This document shows, piece by piece, positions 39,890 to 49,917 of a stretch of DNA of 64,000 nt (positions are counted from its first letter, which is position 1; each line of letters starts with the position of its first letter). The position numbers were made by a program, and so were the translations under genes. A model generated the notes under the pieces. That model was not told where the DNA came from and searched no databases. It saw nothing but the letters and a program-made list of their open reading frames with translations. The stretch is from Phytophthora sp. 'mugwort'. Taxonomy: Eukaryota > Oomycota > Peronosporomycetes > Peronosporales > Peronosporaceae. The stretch lies in the NCBI GenBank assembly GCA_033558025.1, contig JAUCEF010000002.1, positions 1,240,001 through 1,304,000 of the forward strand, written 5' to 3'.

Positions 39890-42130
39890 CAGCAAATACA
39901 GTAACGTACGTCGCTTTATCTGATGGGCTGCAACCCGGACAGTAGTACTGTGTGGCCCGACGCTCACCTACGTGACGTTTGCGGTTGAACAAACCTTGCA
40001 CTGCCGTTGTCGGCGCTTTTGCTGTCCGTTGATGAGCTGAAAGTCCGGTGATTCACGTAGAACATGCTCCGCCGGAAGTGTATTTGCTATGGTGAGGGGA
40101 TATCGGGTACTGGCTGACGCTGCAAAAGAGATATAAACATGTTGTATCAGAGCATATAATACAGTCGCGTATGCATACATATTGTATACATACTGCATGT
40201 ACACATGTTGTATGCGTCTTACATGCCCGAAGTCCTCCCTCGTAAGTTTGAGCATCTGTGCCTGGAGTTGCAAGAGAAAAAAATTGGCATGAGTATCTCG
40301 TTTGGCTGAACGCTTCTTTTGCACTTTGCGGTACACAAAATACGTGCTCACAATCGCGACGTCAACGAGCCCCAGAAATACATATTTTTATTATTTCTTG
40401 CACTTGGTCTGTTGTTGCAAGGAATATATCTGGAGCCTCAATTGATCATGAGCATCAGCCCCGCCGATCCAGAGATGGTAGTCGTGCACCATGGATGGGA
40501 AGGGCACTTCTGCACGCCTTCCCCCTGGTTGCCAACGCACTAACCATAGCACAAACAGCACGCGAGGTAGCTAAGCACGACAACATGAGGAATCGCTCAA
40601 ACGCAGTTACTCGCAGCAAGTCTGCATCTATCGGCTTCGACCCGGGCCAAGCAGCGTCACCGGGCGACGGTCCCACCAAACAAGGGCAGTCATAACAGGA
40701 TAGTTCTTTGCCACGGCCATGCGAGTCGTGCCATGAGCTATATTCCTCGGCCGATCTCGATTGTTGTCCACCAGGTCACCCGAAAAGCCTTGTCGGTCGT
40801 CTTGAATTGTGCCCACCAAATACACTTACCGCTGCCAGAGCTGGTACGGCAGATGCACAAAAGTGTAGAACCTGCCGGTTACAACTAGATGATAGATGTC
40901 ATCGACCGGAGCTGGAAGGACTGCTTTCAAGCTCCGCATGACAGTCGAAGAGCCCCTGTTGGGATCAGCAGACTGCACCGATGCTGGGACGTTTCCGATT
41001 TCTTGAGCGTGTTGAGTCCTTCTGCAATAAACTTCCAGCCTGGCACATACGGCATGAATACCTGCTGTTAGATACAACGGATCATTATTGACTTGGCAGT
41101 AAAAAAATAACGAGCTCAGTATGAACTCGTTATTCAGCTCACCGAAAGCAGTATGAAGTTGAGGCAGAACATGTCAAAAGCAGTTTTGTACCCTATTTTG
41201 GGGCTTTTTTTGCGACGTATTGGCGCGTTGGGTTGTGTCGATTGTGAAGCGGGATCATGGCTTCGTCCAGCGGAAAGAATATGCGGTGTAGCATAGCCAT
41301 GCAGAAAGCTCTGCTGCACTGAATCGACGACGGAGCGTACTTTCCAGGCCCTGTTCGTCCCCGCTCGCGCATGCACCTCCTATCCAACCTACACTTCACT
41401 TTTATCAGTGAAGTGTAGGTTGGATAGGAGGTGCATGAACCGGTTCCTTTTCATGAATCTCCCAAATGTACCAGTAGCAACAGCACGAACTGATGAAGTA
41501 GGCCAATGATCGTAAGAATGACGTCGCTGGGATTGATCATTCGTGCCACCAACAGACCCAGCAAAATGACCACTTCGTGCGGTTCGATATCTTCCTTGCG
41601 CGATTCTCTTTCCATGAATTAGTCTTTCGACTTCTGTCCGAGGACCTTCTGCTTTTTGTTCATCCAATTGACGCGCTCGACTAGATGTTAATCATGGTAC
41701 AGTGTTGACTGCGTTGCAACCTCCCTCCAAAGTGATCTCGGCATGAAAAAAAGAAAGAGATCCAGGGCGAGTCTGCAATTCCCATCACTTCATCTGTGAG
41801 ACCGTACGAACCATCATATAGATGAGGATATCGCTGATCAGGAGGAAAAGCGATTGTATCTGTTCCGTAGCAACGTTTGACTTGTCAGAAAGATAGATTA
41901 CCAAGCAGATAAAAACAAAACCATACTTAGTTCCCAGCCAGTCTTTCGCATCTTTGCAAACTCATCCTCGTCCCGTGCGAAGTCGAGCATCTCAACACTT
42001 TCCAGCATCGGCCAGTAAAGTCGGTTGTATCAGCTTCCACCTCTGCAACGGCGGTGTCGTCATCCGCGGCATTTTCCACTCTCTGCAGGAGCGTCACTAG
42101 AACATGCGGTTGCAGCAGAAGTATCATACT
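39890..42130 (-). mobile_element. PiggyBac-like transposon remnant (copy A)
   Basis: Minus-strand fragments appear in the order expected for an oomycete PiggyBac-type (DDE_Tnp_1_7) transposase. The N-terminal part is at 42127-41930 (LDFARDEDEFAKM in the next frame). GTFGRFMKRNRFMHLLSNLH lies near 41460-41400. KVRSVVDSVQQSFLHGYATP lies near 41330, followed by the DEAMIP segment with NRHNPTRQYVAKK near 41260-41210. GTIQDDRQGF and ALVWWDRRPV lie near 40810-40650, and STYFVYRKVQKKRSAKRDTH starts at 40351. The C-terminal zinc-ribbon-like Cys residues (QCKVCSTA then YYCPGC) end at about 39900. Many frame changes and an internal foldback make it dead. Confidence 0.75.
41370..41437. repeat. Perfect 31-bp inverted repeat with a 6-base loop
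   Basis: The arm 41370-41400 (catgcacctcctatccaacc then tacacttcact) is exactly complementary to 41407-41437, with loop tttatc at 41401-41406. The right arm is the normal transposase coding sequence (MHLLSNLHFTD on the minus strand), so the left arm is a reversed copy of it. Confidence 0.95.
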
Positions 42131-42499
42131 CTAACTTGTACACACAAGATTTCACCACTTACCGTTAAAGACGGAGTTGGTCGTACACGACGGCGCCCCC
42201 ATGTACGTTTGGTAATTGTTCCCTGTCAACGCGTCGCGTCGGACAATACGGTCTGCTGCACGCTGACCGTAAAACCAATGGTATGGACATAAGGATGGCC
42301 ATAATTTATGACCATAATGGATGGCCGCAGCAAAAATGGATCGGCTTCATAGCCGCCAATACAAAAAGCAAAAGATAATTTGGATCATCGACAGGGGTTG
42401 CTTCCAAGCTGTGTTATTTCTTCGCTATACCTTTCTAATGGGGTGGAATCACTTGTAGCTACGTGGGTTTAGGGCGCATAGTCAAACGAGTAAGCGTCA

Positions 42500-43215
42500 G
42501 CGACAGTATACATTGCTTGAAGAGAAGCAGAAACTGCCTATGGGATTTTTACATAATGGACTATGGCCCATAATGGATGGAAACGAGATTTGGCCCCTTC
42601 CATCAATAGTCCATAACCGTTTGCGGGGCCCTGACGCTGTCACCAGTATTCAGCATATGCACGCACGTGTATCCCCATTGGAAAACTCTCCTCGTTGGAA
42701 CCTGCAAGGCTTCAGCCACGATGAACGTGCCCCGTTCAATGTTCGCAGGTCTGTTCTAGGGGATCTTCGGCGGGTTTTTCTTGTCTCCCTTTATTTTCTT
42801 AGGAATCAGCTCCGTACTCAGTCCTTGGCGATCCGTCCGTACCGTACCAATATAATAAAAGCCCATTGCTAGGAGCTGCATCGACAAGGCACTGACAAAT
42901 AGAATCAATCCATGATGACGAGCCGCATCTCGCCACTCGGTAGGGCTGTAGGACCGAATACTTGCTGCAGATTGCGTACTGTGGTGGCAGAGCCGGACTT
43001 GTGGTCTGTCGAGCCTGTCTGACCTGCTCTCGCCTTTCTCCCGCAGAATACTTCAAATCTGTATCGTACAGTATAACAACAATATAACAATGCGTTAGTT
43101 TGGACCATACCTGATAAAATGTTTTAGGGATCACACAAAAAGCAGGTGTGTCTTCCACCGAGTAGTCTCGGTGTTGACAACTGTATAACCAAGAACGCGT
43201 CCGACGTTGTGGCAA
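42500..43215 (-). mobile_element. PiggyBac-like transposon fragment (copy B)
   Basis: A second, separate piece holds the middle part of a related transposase: DHKSGSATTVRNLQQVFGPT near 43020-42960, RLVIMD near 42920, then in another frame SVPLAMQLLAMGFYYIGTVR and TDRQGLSTELIPKK down to about 42790. The following 250 bases are too decayed to align. Because the same transposase region cannot precede the N-terminus of copy A, this is a different copy. Confidence 0.6.
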
Positions 43216-43396
43216 GCACCAGGATCAAGGTGGTCGGAGCGATTTGCTGGATATTCTGCAAACAATTGACGACGAAAGGTGTGCATATATCTTACAGCAT
43301 GTTTTCAAGAACATTTACATTTACTCATACAAAATTGTCTTTGGGATTAGTTGTGAACGGTAGCAGACCTTACCTCTCAACTACTGGGTCCCAAAG

Positions 43397-44338
43397 ATGG
43401 AAGAGGCAGTCATAAGACAGCACACCCACCCGAACACTGTTTTCGATTGCCTTTACGGCTTTTATTGTCTCGGATATTCGCGTGCAGATATAGCCCGCAT
43501 TTACAACAAAGTCATCAAGACGATTGGCAACTGGATCAACGTCTAGGAAGAGACTGGCACCTACCAGCAGGCGTCGCGTAGACGCGATAACACGTTTACA
43601 GCCGCTCACCGACAGTGTCTGTGGCCAGTTCTACTCGGCGTATCCCTTAGCTTACCTGGACGAAGCCCAATATGCTTTTCGTCGGGCTCAGCGAATCAGC
43701 ATTTCCAAGTCGAGTGTGTGGCGAATTATTCATGCGTGCGGCTTAGCGCGGAAAGTACTCGAGCGGCGGGCTATGCACATAAAGGAGAACGACGTGTTTC
43801 GGTTTATAGAGGAGCTGAGTCTCATTAACTGGTGCCAAGCCAATCTCGTCTTCCTAGGCGAAGTCTCGTTTGATAATCGTGGAATGATCCGGAAGAGGCG
43901 CTACTCACTTAAGGGCCAAACTATCGCAAAAAATCCGTGGAATTTTCCAGCGCAAACCTAGAGTGCCGGTACGGGCATTTATGGGTGTTAAAGGTGTCGT
44001 CGATTACTACGATACGGAGGGGACATTTGATCGTGTCGCGTGCAGTGTTGCAATGATTTTGCATACTCGGCGAGAGGAAATGTACGTATTTATCCTGGTC
44101 TAATTTAGTGTGGATCTTTGACGACACATCGATCCATAGATATCCCGAGACCGTCCACTTCCAATGCAGCATAGGAATCGTGACAATCTTTCTTCCAGCA
44201 TACTGCTCATCCATCAACTTCATCGAATACATGTTCGGCTACATAAAGAAATCCTTTCAGCGGCACTACGTCGAATCGAATAGCAGCGATCTGTTCGATA
44301 TGGCCAAATTCTATGAGCATTGTGGCTGGACAATTTAG
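43397..44338 (+). pseudogene. Tc1/IS630-like transposase, copy 1
   Basis: It opens with a helix-turn-helix (EEAVIRQHTHPNTVFDCLYG, then YSRADIARIYNKVIKTIGNW). An in-frame TAG follows near 43544. A second DNA-binding part comes next (AYLDEAQYAFRRAQRISISK, SSVWRIIH). The catalytic Asp region reads VFLGEVSFDNRG, where copy 2 has VFLDEVSFDNRG, so the first Asp is Gly here. The second Asp is in IFDDTSIHRYPE and the Glu in SSINFIEYMFGYIKK. A frame change lies near 43930-44100. The element is dead. It converges on the companion gene fragment at 44497-45719. Confidence 0.75.
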
Positions 44339-44496
44339 GGCCATTTCGATTCAACTGGCCCATTATCAAAGATAGTATATTAGTGCCTCATAGCGACGCT
44401 TTGGCTTTGAATGAAAATGACGGAGAAGACGGATTCGGTCTATTAACGAGGCTGGTGCAGGATCCGGAAGGATAACTGATACTCATCGCAGATTTA

Positions 44497-45719
44497 CTAT
44501 TGGTGTTCGGTGTCCTCAACGTTCTCAATGATGATGAGCGGATTTATCATGTCCTTTGCAGCTGGAAGAAGAAGCTCTTCGAGTATACATTTTCGATGGT
44601 CTCTTTCCGCGCTGCTAGCACTTGCCGCTGATTTGTGAGACGCAGGCCGAACGCTTTCCAGTCGGTTTGAAGTTTTTGATGTCTGAAATTGCAACATTGA
44701 CACAATCAAGCACCATACGCGCTGATCGCGACATCTTCTCGATATGAAGCTCAGCTTTAGAATCAGCAGCTCGAAGTAAACGCTTCACTCGAGCTGTCGG
44801 AGGGTCAAGGATAGCAACATCCCAAGTACAGCGGGCAAGGTTCCTCGTAATATCGTTGGCCCACATTCCCCACACCACGGCACTTCCCTGATAGGTTGTC
44901 CCCCACACATCGCGAAGCCGTAACACCACTTCTCGGAGCTAAACTTCCGCAGTTGCACCAGAACGGTCAGTGTGTTCTGGACGGATGCATGCTGCCAGAA
45001 ACCCATTTAGCCTGCGTGCGTTGGGAATTCAGAGCCCATACTCATAAATTACCAGTGTTACGGTTTGACCGCGTAGCGAGGACACCCAGTGGTTCCATCC
45101 CTGCTCTGTCTTCGTGGTTTAGATGACGTGGCGGTTCCACTTGAATTGCATGGTCTTGGTCCACGCCGATTCTGCAGGTTCTTCAATTGACCATACTTCG
45201 TCCTGCTGAGCGGCCTGCCCTTTCACGTGGCAACTCAACTTTTCAAAGTTTGTGCAGAATATCCTTGAACGTCGCACCATCCACAGCAAAGTCCTTCAGC
45301 CTCTTGCCTAATGTGTCGCGCTACCCAACTGTGTTCTTGACAATTGGCAGGGCAATCAGCTGCAGTCGATGCTCGCCTGCTGAATGGGGTGAAGAATCCA
45401 GCGACACACATGCTCGTTGATGGGCAGGAAGCGCTGATGGAGGCGTAAACTGAAGCGGGGTTCGCATTCGTGATGGGTATGGTGATACTCGTACGTTTCC
45501 AGACGAATTGGCTGGAGGAGTTCTCAGCACGGACGCTCGCGATCGGTCTGACGGTGGCGATGTACGGGTTGTTGGAGCTTCGTCTTGATCGGTGCCGGTA
45601 GTACCAGCAGCGACGCTGCCGCTTTCTCCACCTTCACCGGGCATGTTAAGATCTTCTGCAACGTTGGAGGCCTTTGTGAGATAGTGCACATCATTAATCT
45701 TGCAAATAGCATAAACCAA
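44497..45719 (-). pseudogene. Companion protein of the Tc1-like element, copy 1 (unknown family)
   Basis: Minus strand. A Ser/Thr/Pro-rich start (MPGEGGESGSVAAGTTGTDQ from 45644) is followed, through frame changes near 45320 and 45240, by GATFKDILHKL and DEVWSIEEPAESAW. EQGWNHWVSSLRGQTVTLVI and ACIRPEHTDRSGATAEV follow. Then come LRDVWGTTYQGSAVVWGMWA, RCTWDVAILDPPTARVKRLL and RAADSKAELHIEKMSRSARM. The same order of motifs recurs in copy 2, so the protein is real but broken here. I remember similar repeated proteins from Phytophthora genomes but know of no function. It is convergent with the transposase. Confidence 0.6.
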
Positions 45720-46086
45720 GTCTTTTACACAGATTGGGCGATTGGTCGCACGATTGATTCAAAGAACCGCGCACTATAGTATTGCGAGATCTACTCGAAC
45801 TTTCCGAAATGATTGATCCAATCGATCGAGCGAAATCGAGCAGGGAATCGACCAAACTGCAAACAGGATAAAATGTGACGACTAGTAGGTGAGCTGTACT
45901 CTGCTTTCCTTTCCGCACTCGCGAGTTTCCTTTGCTATAGCTTCCGACCAGCGCTCACAAGATCCTGCTACCGGGGTAAGATCGGCCCGATCGCGCCGTC
46001 ATCCGCGCCCAGTACATATCCTGCCCTGTCCGGCCGCTACCTCAAGAGAACCCGCCGCTCCACGCTCCAAGCGATCACGCGGCATG
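45720..46086. other. Spacer between two inverted copies
   Basis: This is the centre of the mirror-like arrangement of the two Tc1-like units. No terminal inverted repeat was obvious by eye. Confidence 0.4.
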
Positions 46087-46530
46087 AAGAGTGCCCGCTG
46101 GCTCCGGGGCTTCTGCACCAAGAGGGTTCGCTGACTAACGAGCACCTGCTGCGTCAAGAGGACTCGCAGCGTGCAGGAGATTCGCCGTCCGAGGAACACC
46201 TGCTACATGAAGAGGGACCGCTGCGCCAAGGTAGTCTGCTGCGTCAAGAGAAAAATTTGCTGCCTCAAGCCTACCAGCCGCACGGTGAGAGCTCGCTGCC
46301 TGAAGGATCTCAGCTGCGTGGAGAGGGCTCGATCCTCGAAGATCACCCGCTACACCAAGAGAGCTCGCTGCATGAAGTGGACCTGCTGTTGCAAGGGGGT
46401 CTGCTGTGTCAAGGGCACCTACAGCATCGAGAGATTCCACTCCATGAAGAGAACCTGCTGGGTCGACAGAGCGTGGTGCGTGGAGGGCGCTTACTACATC
46501 GAGTGAGCCTGCCGGGGCAAGCCACACGTC
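46087..46530 (+). repeat. Codon-periodic degenerate repeat encoding LLxQE / LHEE units
   Basis: The plus strand is open from about 46087 to 46652 and encodes a run of short units built on Leu-Leu-x-[Gln/His/Glu]-[Glu/Gly] (LLRQED, HLLHEEG, SLLRQEKN, PLHQESS, SLHEVD, LLLQGG, LHEENLL). The DNA units, ctgctgcgtcaagag and variants, recur every 18-30 bases. It may be the N-terminal extension of companion copy 2, since it leads into it, but copy 1 has no such stretch. Confidence 0.6.
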
Positions 46531-46599
46531 AACCAGCTGAAACGCTGCTTTCGCCGGCGCAGGCAGCAACAGAAGATCGTCCTCCTGCTTCCACACAAG

Positions 46600-47430
46600 A
46601 TCATATCAACTGGTGGTGCGACCCATTGTTAGACCACGATCGGACAGCGTGATACATCGGGAAATACGCTGGATGACATAATTGTGAACGGCAGCTCATT
46701 CAGCGAGATCCTTCAGAAGCTGTGGGGCCAGTTTGCCTCTCGCGTGAAATGCAGAGCCGTGAAGACTGATGATGTTTGGTCTGTGGAGCTACCCAACGTG
46801 CACGAATGGTCAAATGTGATGCATCTCAAAGTAAAGAAACACATTGTGGACACTGCAAAGTCTGAGCAAGCGTGGAATCGATGGCTAGTAAAGACGCGTG
46901 GTGAAACTGTGGCACTCTTAATGTACGAGTTGGTGTGGCTATAACACGGACTCAAGATCTGAATGCTTTCAAAGAAGCGTGCATTTGCCCGGAGCAGAAT
47001 GACCGAGCAGTTGCGACGGCTGAAGTTTCGCTTCGTGAAATTGTTGCGAGCCTACAAGAACAGCTGCGAACCTGCTTCGGCCATCCGACTCGACACTCGA
47101 GCGGCATCTGTTAAACCTGGCGCGATCGGCAAATGTGGCGTTAGACTGCGTGAATGGCTTCTTGGCGGACTACTAGGATCTCCGCCCTGACTGGGAGACA
47201 TTTGATGAACACATGGGGAGACACAGGCAAAACTTGAAGACGCTCAGGAGCATCATCGAGGGTTTATTCGAGAAATGGCTCCTTCGTCCCCTAGCACAGT
47301 GCCGGATCCATTGATCGAGCTCGTGAACCTCAACAACGTTGACCATGCCGATTGGAGTGGGTGGTTGCAGTTCATGTGTACGCTTCCTGTGTGGGGTGAC
47401 AGTCATCATATTCAAGAAGACCAACTGACA
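46600..47430 (+). pseudogene. Companion protein of the Tc1-like element, copy 2
   Basis: The fragment at 46684-46944 reads NGSSFSEILQKLWGQFASRV, then DDVWSVELPNVHEWSNVMHL and EQAWNRWLVKTRGETVALLM. It aligns motif by motif with copy 1 (GATFKDILHKL, DEVWSIEEP, EQGWNHWVSSLRGQTVTLVI). It continues in another frame with CICPEQNDRAVATAEVSLRE near 46990-47060 and then decays. Identity to copy 1 is moderate, so the two are old, separately diverged copies. It converges on transposase copy 2. Confidence 0.6.
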
Positions 47431-47470
47431 GTTGATGGAATCAGAAGGAACTAGTGGTGCATGGTTGAGT

Positions 47471-48528
47471 TTATCTACGCCTCAGTCGTAATCGCTGTAA
47501 AATCCAGAATATCGTGATTGCATTCGCCGACATTGAGGTCTGGTGTTGTTCGCTTTTCGCTCGATAGAGGTCCAACAGGATCGAAGAAGTCTTGGATTCG
47601 CCAGCCGCAGTGCTCAAATACTCTGCCCAACTTGAATCCCTCGAAGCGGCGAAAAGTCTGAACGACAAAAGCAGCAACTCTCCCTTGCTTGACTCGATGT
47701 AGTGGCGCTGGAACGAGCGCAAATGGGAGGAAAATGGCAACGACACCGATGCTCCGAAGATAGTGGACAATTTCTGGGTCCCGATGAATGGCAGCGCCGT
47801 CGAGGATCTATAACGAGTTTGGACCCGGATACTGGCGAACGTGTCCTCGTGCAGAGTACACAAACTGTTGGCAGCACTGCGTGAACTCCATTCGATCAAA
47901 TGTCCCCTCGGTGTTGAAGCAGTCTATGATTCCATTGACTACAATGAAAACTAGCACCAAAACCAGTGGCTTTCTCTCAAAGTCACCCCGAATAGCAACT
48001 TTCTTGCCCTTGAGAGTGTATCCACTTACGGATCATGCCCCGGTTATCGAAGGAGACCTCGTCGAGGAATACCAAATTCTGGTGGCTCCAGTCCATGTGA
48101 CTGAGATCTTCTGTGAAGCGAAATATGTCTTTGTCCTTGATGTGCATGGCGCGACGCTCCAACACCTTCCAGGTCAGCCCACCCTCGTGGATGATGCACC
48201 AAACCGATGTTTTTGAGATTACGATGCGATGCGCGCGCGTGAAGGCGTCCTGCGCTTCGTCCAGGTATGCAAGTGAGTGCTTTCGTAGTAGTGAGCAGCC
48301 ATGCGCGATGGTCAGCTGAAAATGCCCTTTCCGATGCGGGCTTAGCGCGCTGGAACACAGTCTCCTCGTAGGTCTTAATCCAGTTGTTCCGGGTGCGCTC
48401 GACTTGTTGATGATGTGCGCTAGGTGCCTTTTGCTGTAGCTGAGCTTGGAGTACGCGTGCAGGCAGTGATACACCGTGTTGGGATGTTCATGCTGCCGCG
48501 TTGCCGCTTCCTCCATGGTCACTCCAAC
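47471..48528 (-). pseudogene. Tc1/IS630-like transposase, copy 2
   Basis: Minus strand from 48522. The helix-turn-helix start is TMEEAATRQHEHPNTVYHCL, then YSKRHLAHIINKS. It runs into AYLDEAQDAFTRAHRIVISK, TSVWCIIHEGGL and WKVLERRAMHIKDKDIFRF. The catalytic parts are VFLDEVSFDNRGM, then in a new frame WILDGAAIHRDPEIVHYLRS, and finally SFQRHYIESSKGE near 47700. The loop with the last Glu (expected before SFQRHYIES) is lost by a deletion. The first two acidic residues are present, the third is not. Confidence 0.75.
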
Positions 48529-49058
48529 CTGTTCACTTCAACATGATGTACACTGCATCCTGATTCGACAATTAAGTGGTTCTAATAAATGATTTGGCCA
48601 ACCCCATCGACTTGCCGATTCGTTGGTGAGTTGTAGGGGGTGACTCTATCGATCAGATTCTGCAATTTTGGCCGGAATTGGCATAAATACATGTAAGAAT
48701 TAGGCGCGCACTTATAGACTCTTCTGGACTCCAGAACAATCTGGAGACATACATGTACATCGGGTACTTGCTGCAACTTGAGACTGTTGAATTTCAGCAC
48801 GACAAGTTGATATTCTTCCACAACGGGCAGATGTGGGGCTTGGGTGAAGAATCCCAACGGGAAGCACAGGTTAGGAGTTTTTTTAAGCCAGGTCAGTCGG
48901 TTGGACTGACCAGGGTTTTTCCTCAACATGATCACTTTTGCTTAGTATCAGAGACCTGGCAAATTTTCTTTTCCCAGAGCGAGCGTCGCAGCAGTACCGA
49001 ACATTCTCGCATCAATTTTTTTATTTACCAGTTGAAGCGCAGGATTCCTTTAGTAATA
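48529..49058. other. Unassigned DNA
   Basis: About 0.5 kb with short open stretches on both strands. No family was recognised. Confidence 0.35.
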
Positions 49059-49655
49059 TGAGTGAGTCGCCACCCGAATCTGCTAAGGCAATGACTGTCG
49101 GCGCTGGTGCAGGAGCCGCAGTAGGGGCCGCCGCAGCCGCTGCATCAGTTCTGATATTCAGGCGGTTGGATTTACGAGTGCCGGAATTGCCGCTGGTTCC
49201 ACTGCTGCAGGAATGATGTCATCTGGGCCAATTGCAAATGGGGGCGGAATTGCTGCGGGCAGTGTCTGTCGCTGTTTTGCAAAGTATTGGCGCCATTGGT
49301 GCGCTGCCGTTAGGTATTGCTGCGGCGACAGTTGCTGGTTCCACAGCGTCGGTCTGGGCGTTGTGGGGATTGTCAAGACTTGCCGAAGTTTCCAGCACGA
49401 ATACGTGAGTGCGTACGAGCCGCGTGACCCCAAGGACCGCGAAAAGTATTGGCTGGTGGCCACGGAAGAAGGCTGAGGCAACGTCCGTGTGTGCCCTACA
49501 CTACCGAGCAAGACGCTCGCGACGCTTTTGGTAAGATTTGGTGCTGCCGCATCCTCTACGATCCAGAAGGACGCGAAATCCAGTGCGCAGGATGGAACGG
49601 CATGGCCCACTCAACAATTCGACGCGTTATGAAGGAGAAGTATCTGACTGGGTAA
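49059..49655 (+). pseudogene. Interferon-induced 6/27-like small hydrophobic protein gene, broken
   Basis: The start (MSESPPESAKAMTVGAGAGA) leads to a Gly/Ala-rich hydrophobic region in two further frames (GFTSAGIAAGSTAAGMMSSG, IANGGGIAAGS; then SIGAIGALPLGIAAATVAGS). This is the pattern of the IFI6/IFI27 (ISG12) family of mitochondrial or ER membrane proteins. A C-terminal soluble part follows (PRDPKDREKYWLVATEEG, a TGA near 49472, GNVRV, then YTTEQDARDAFGKIW and REIQCAGWNGMAHSTIRR). At least three frame changes and one stop are seen. One of them, near 49145, could instead be a splice (ATATTCAG|GCGG). I recall intact oomycete members with this same two-part layout. Confidence 0.5.
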
Positions 49656-49917
49656 TTTATGCACAATTATTTGGCGCACTGTGACATCGGAGGAGTGCAA
49701 AGTGGAGTAAAACAGTCGCATCGGCGGTGGCATTCTCCAGATAATCTGGTTCAAATATCGATTTCCTTCTGCCCTCAAAAAGTTGCTTTTTTTTACCGGT
49801 CAAAAAATAGTGCTTGTCTCGAGAAATGCTAACTGAGGGGTATCCATTATGGATGAATTCCATATTATTGTCACTGCTAGCCGAAATGGCTACCGTTTTC
49901 TCGACCCTTGACAAAGA

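Noticed and set aside
46087..46530. CRISPR-like array
   Set aside because: The units are degenerate, vary in length, lack unique spacers and stay in a coding frame; the genome is eukaryotic.
46135..46596. Open minus-strand frame of 153 residues rich in Ala, Asp and Val
   Set aside because: It is the reverse reading of the LLxQE codon repeat; the open frame follows from the repeat's composition.
43397..48528. One recent large inverted duplication
   Set aside because: The transposase and companion copies are only moderately similar in protein and DNA, so they are separate old copies rather than one recent palindrome.
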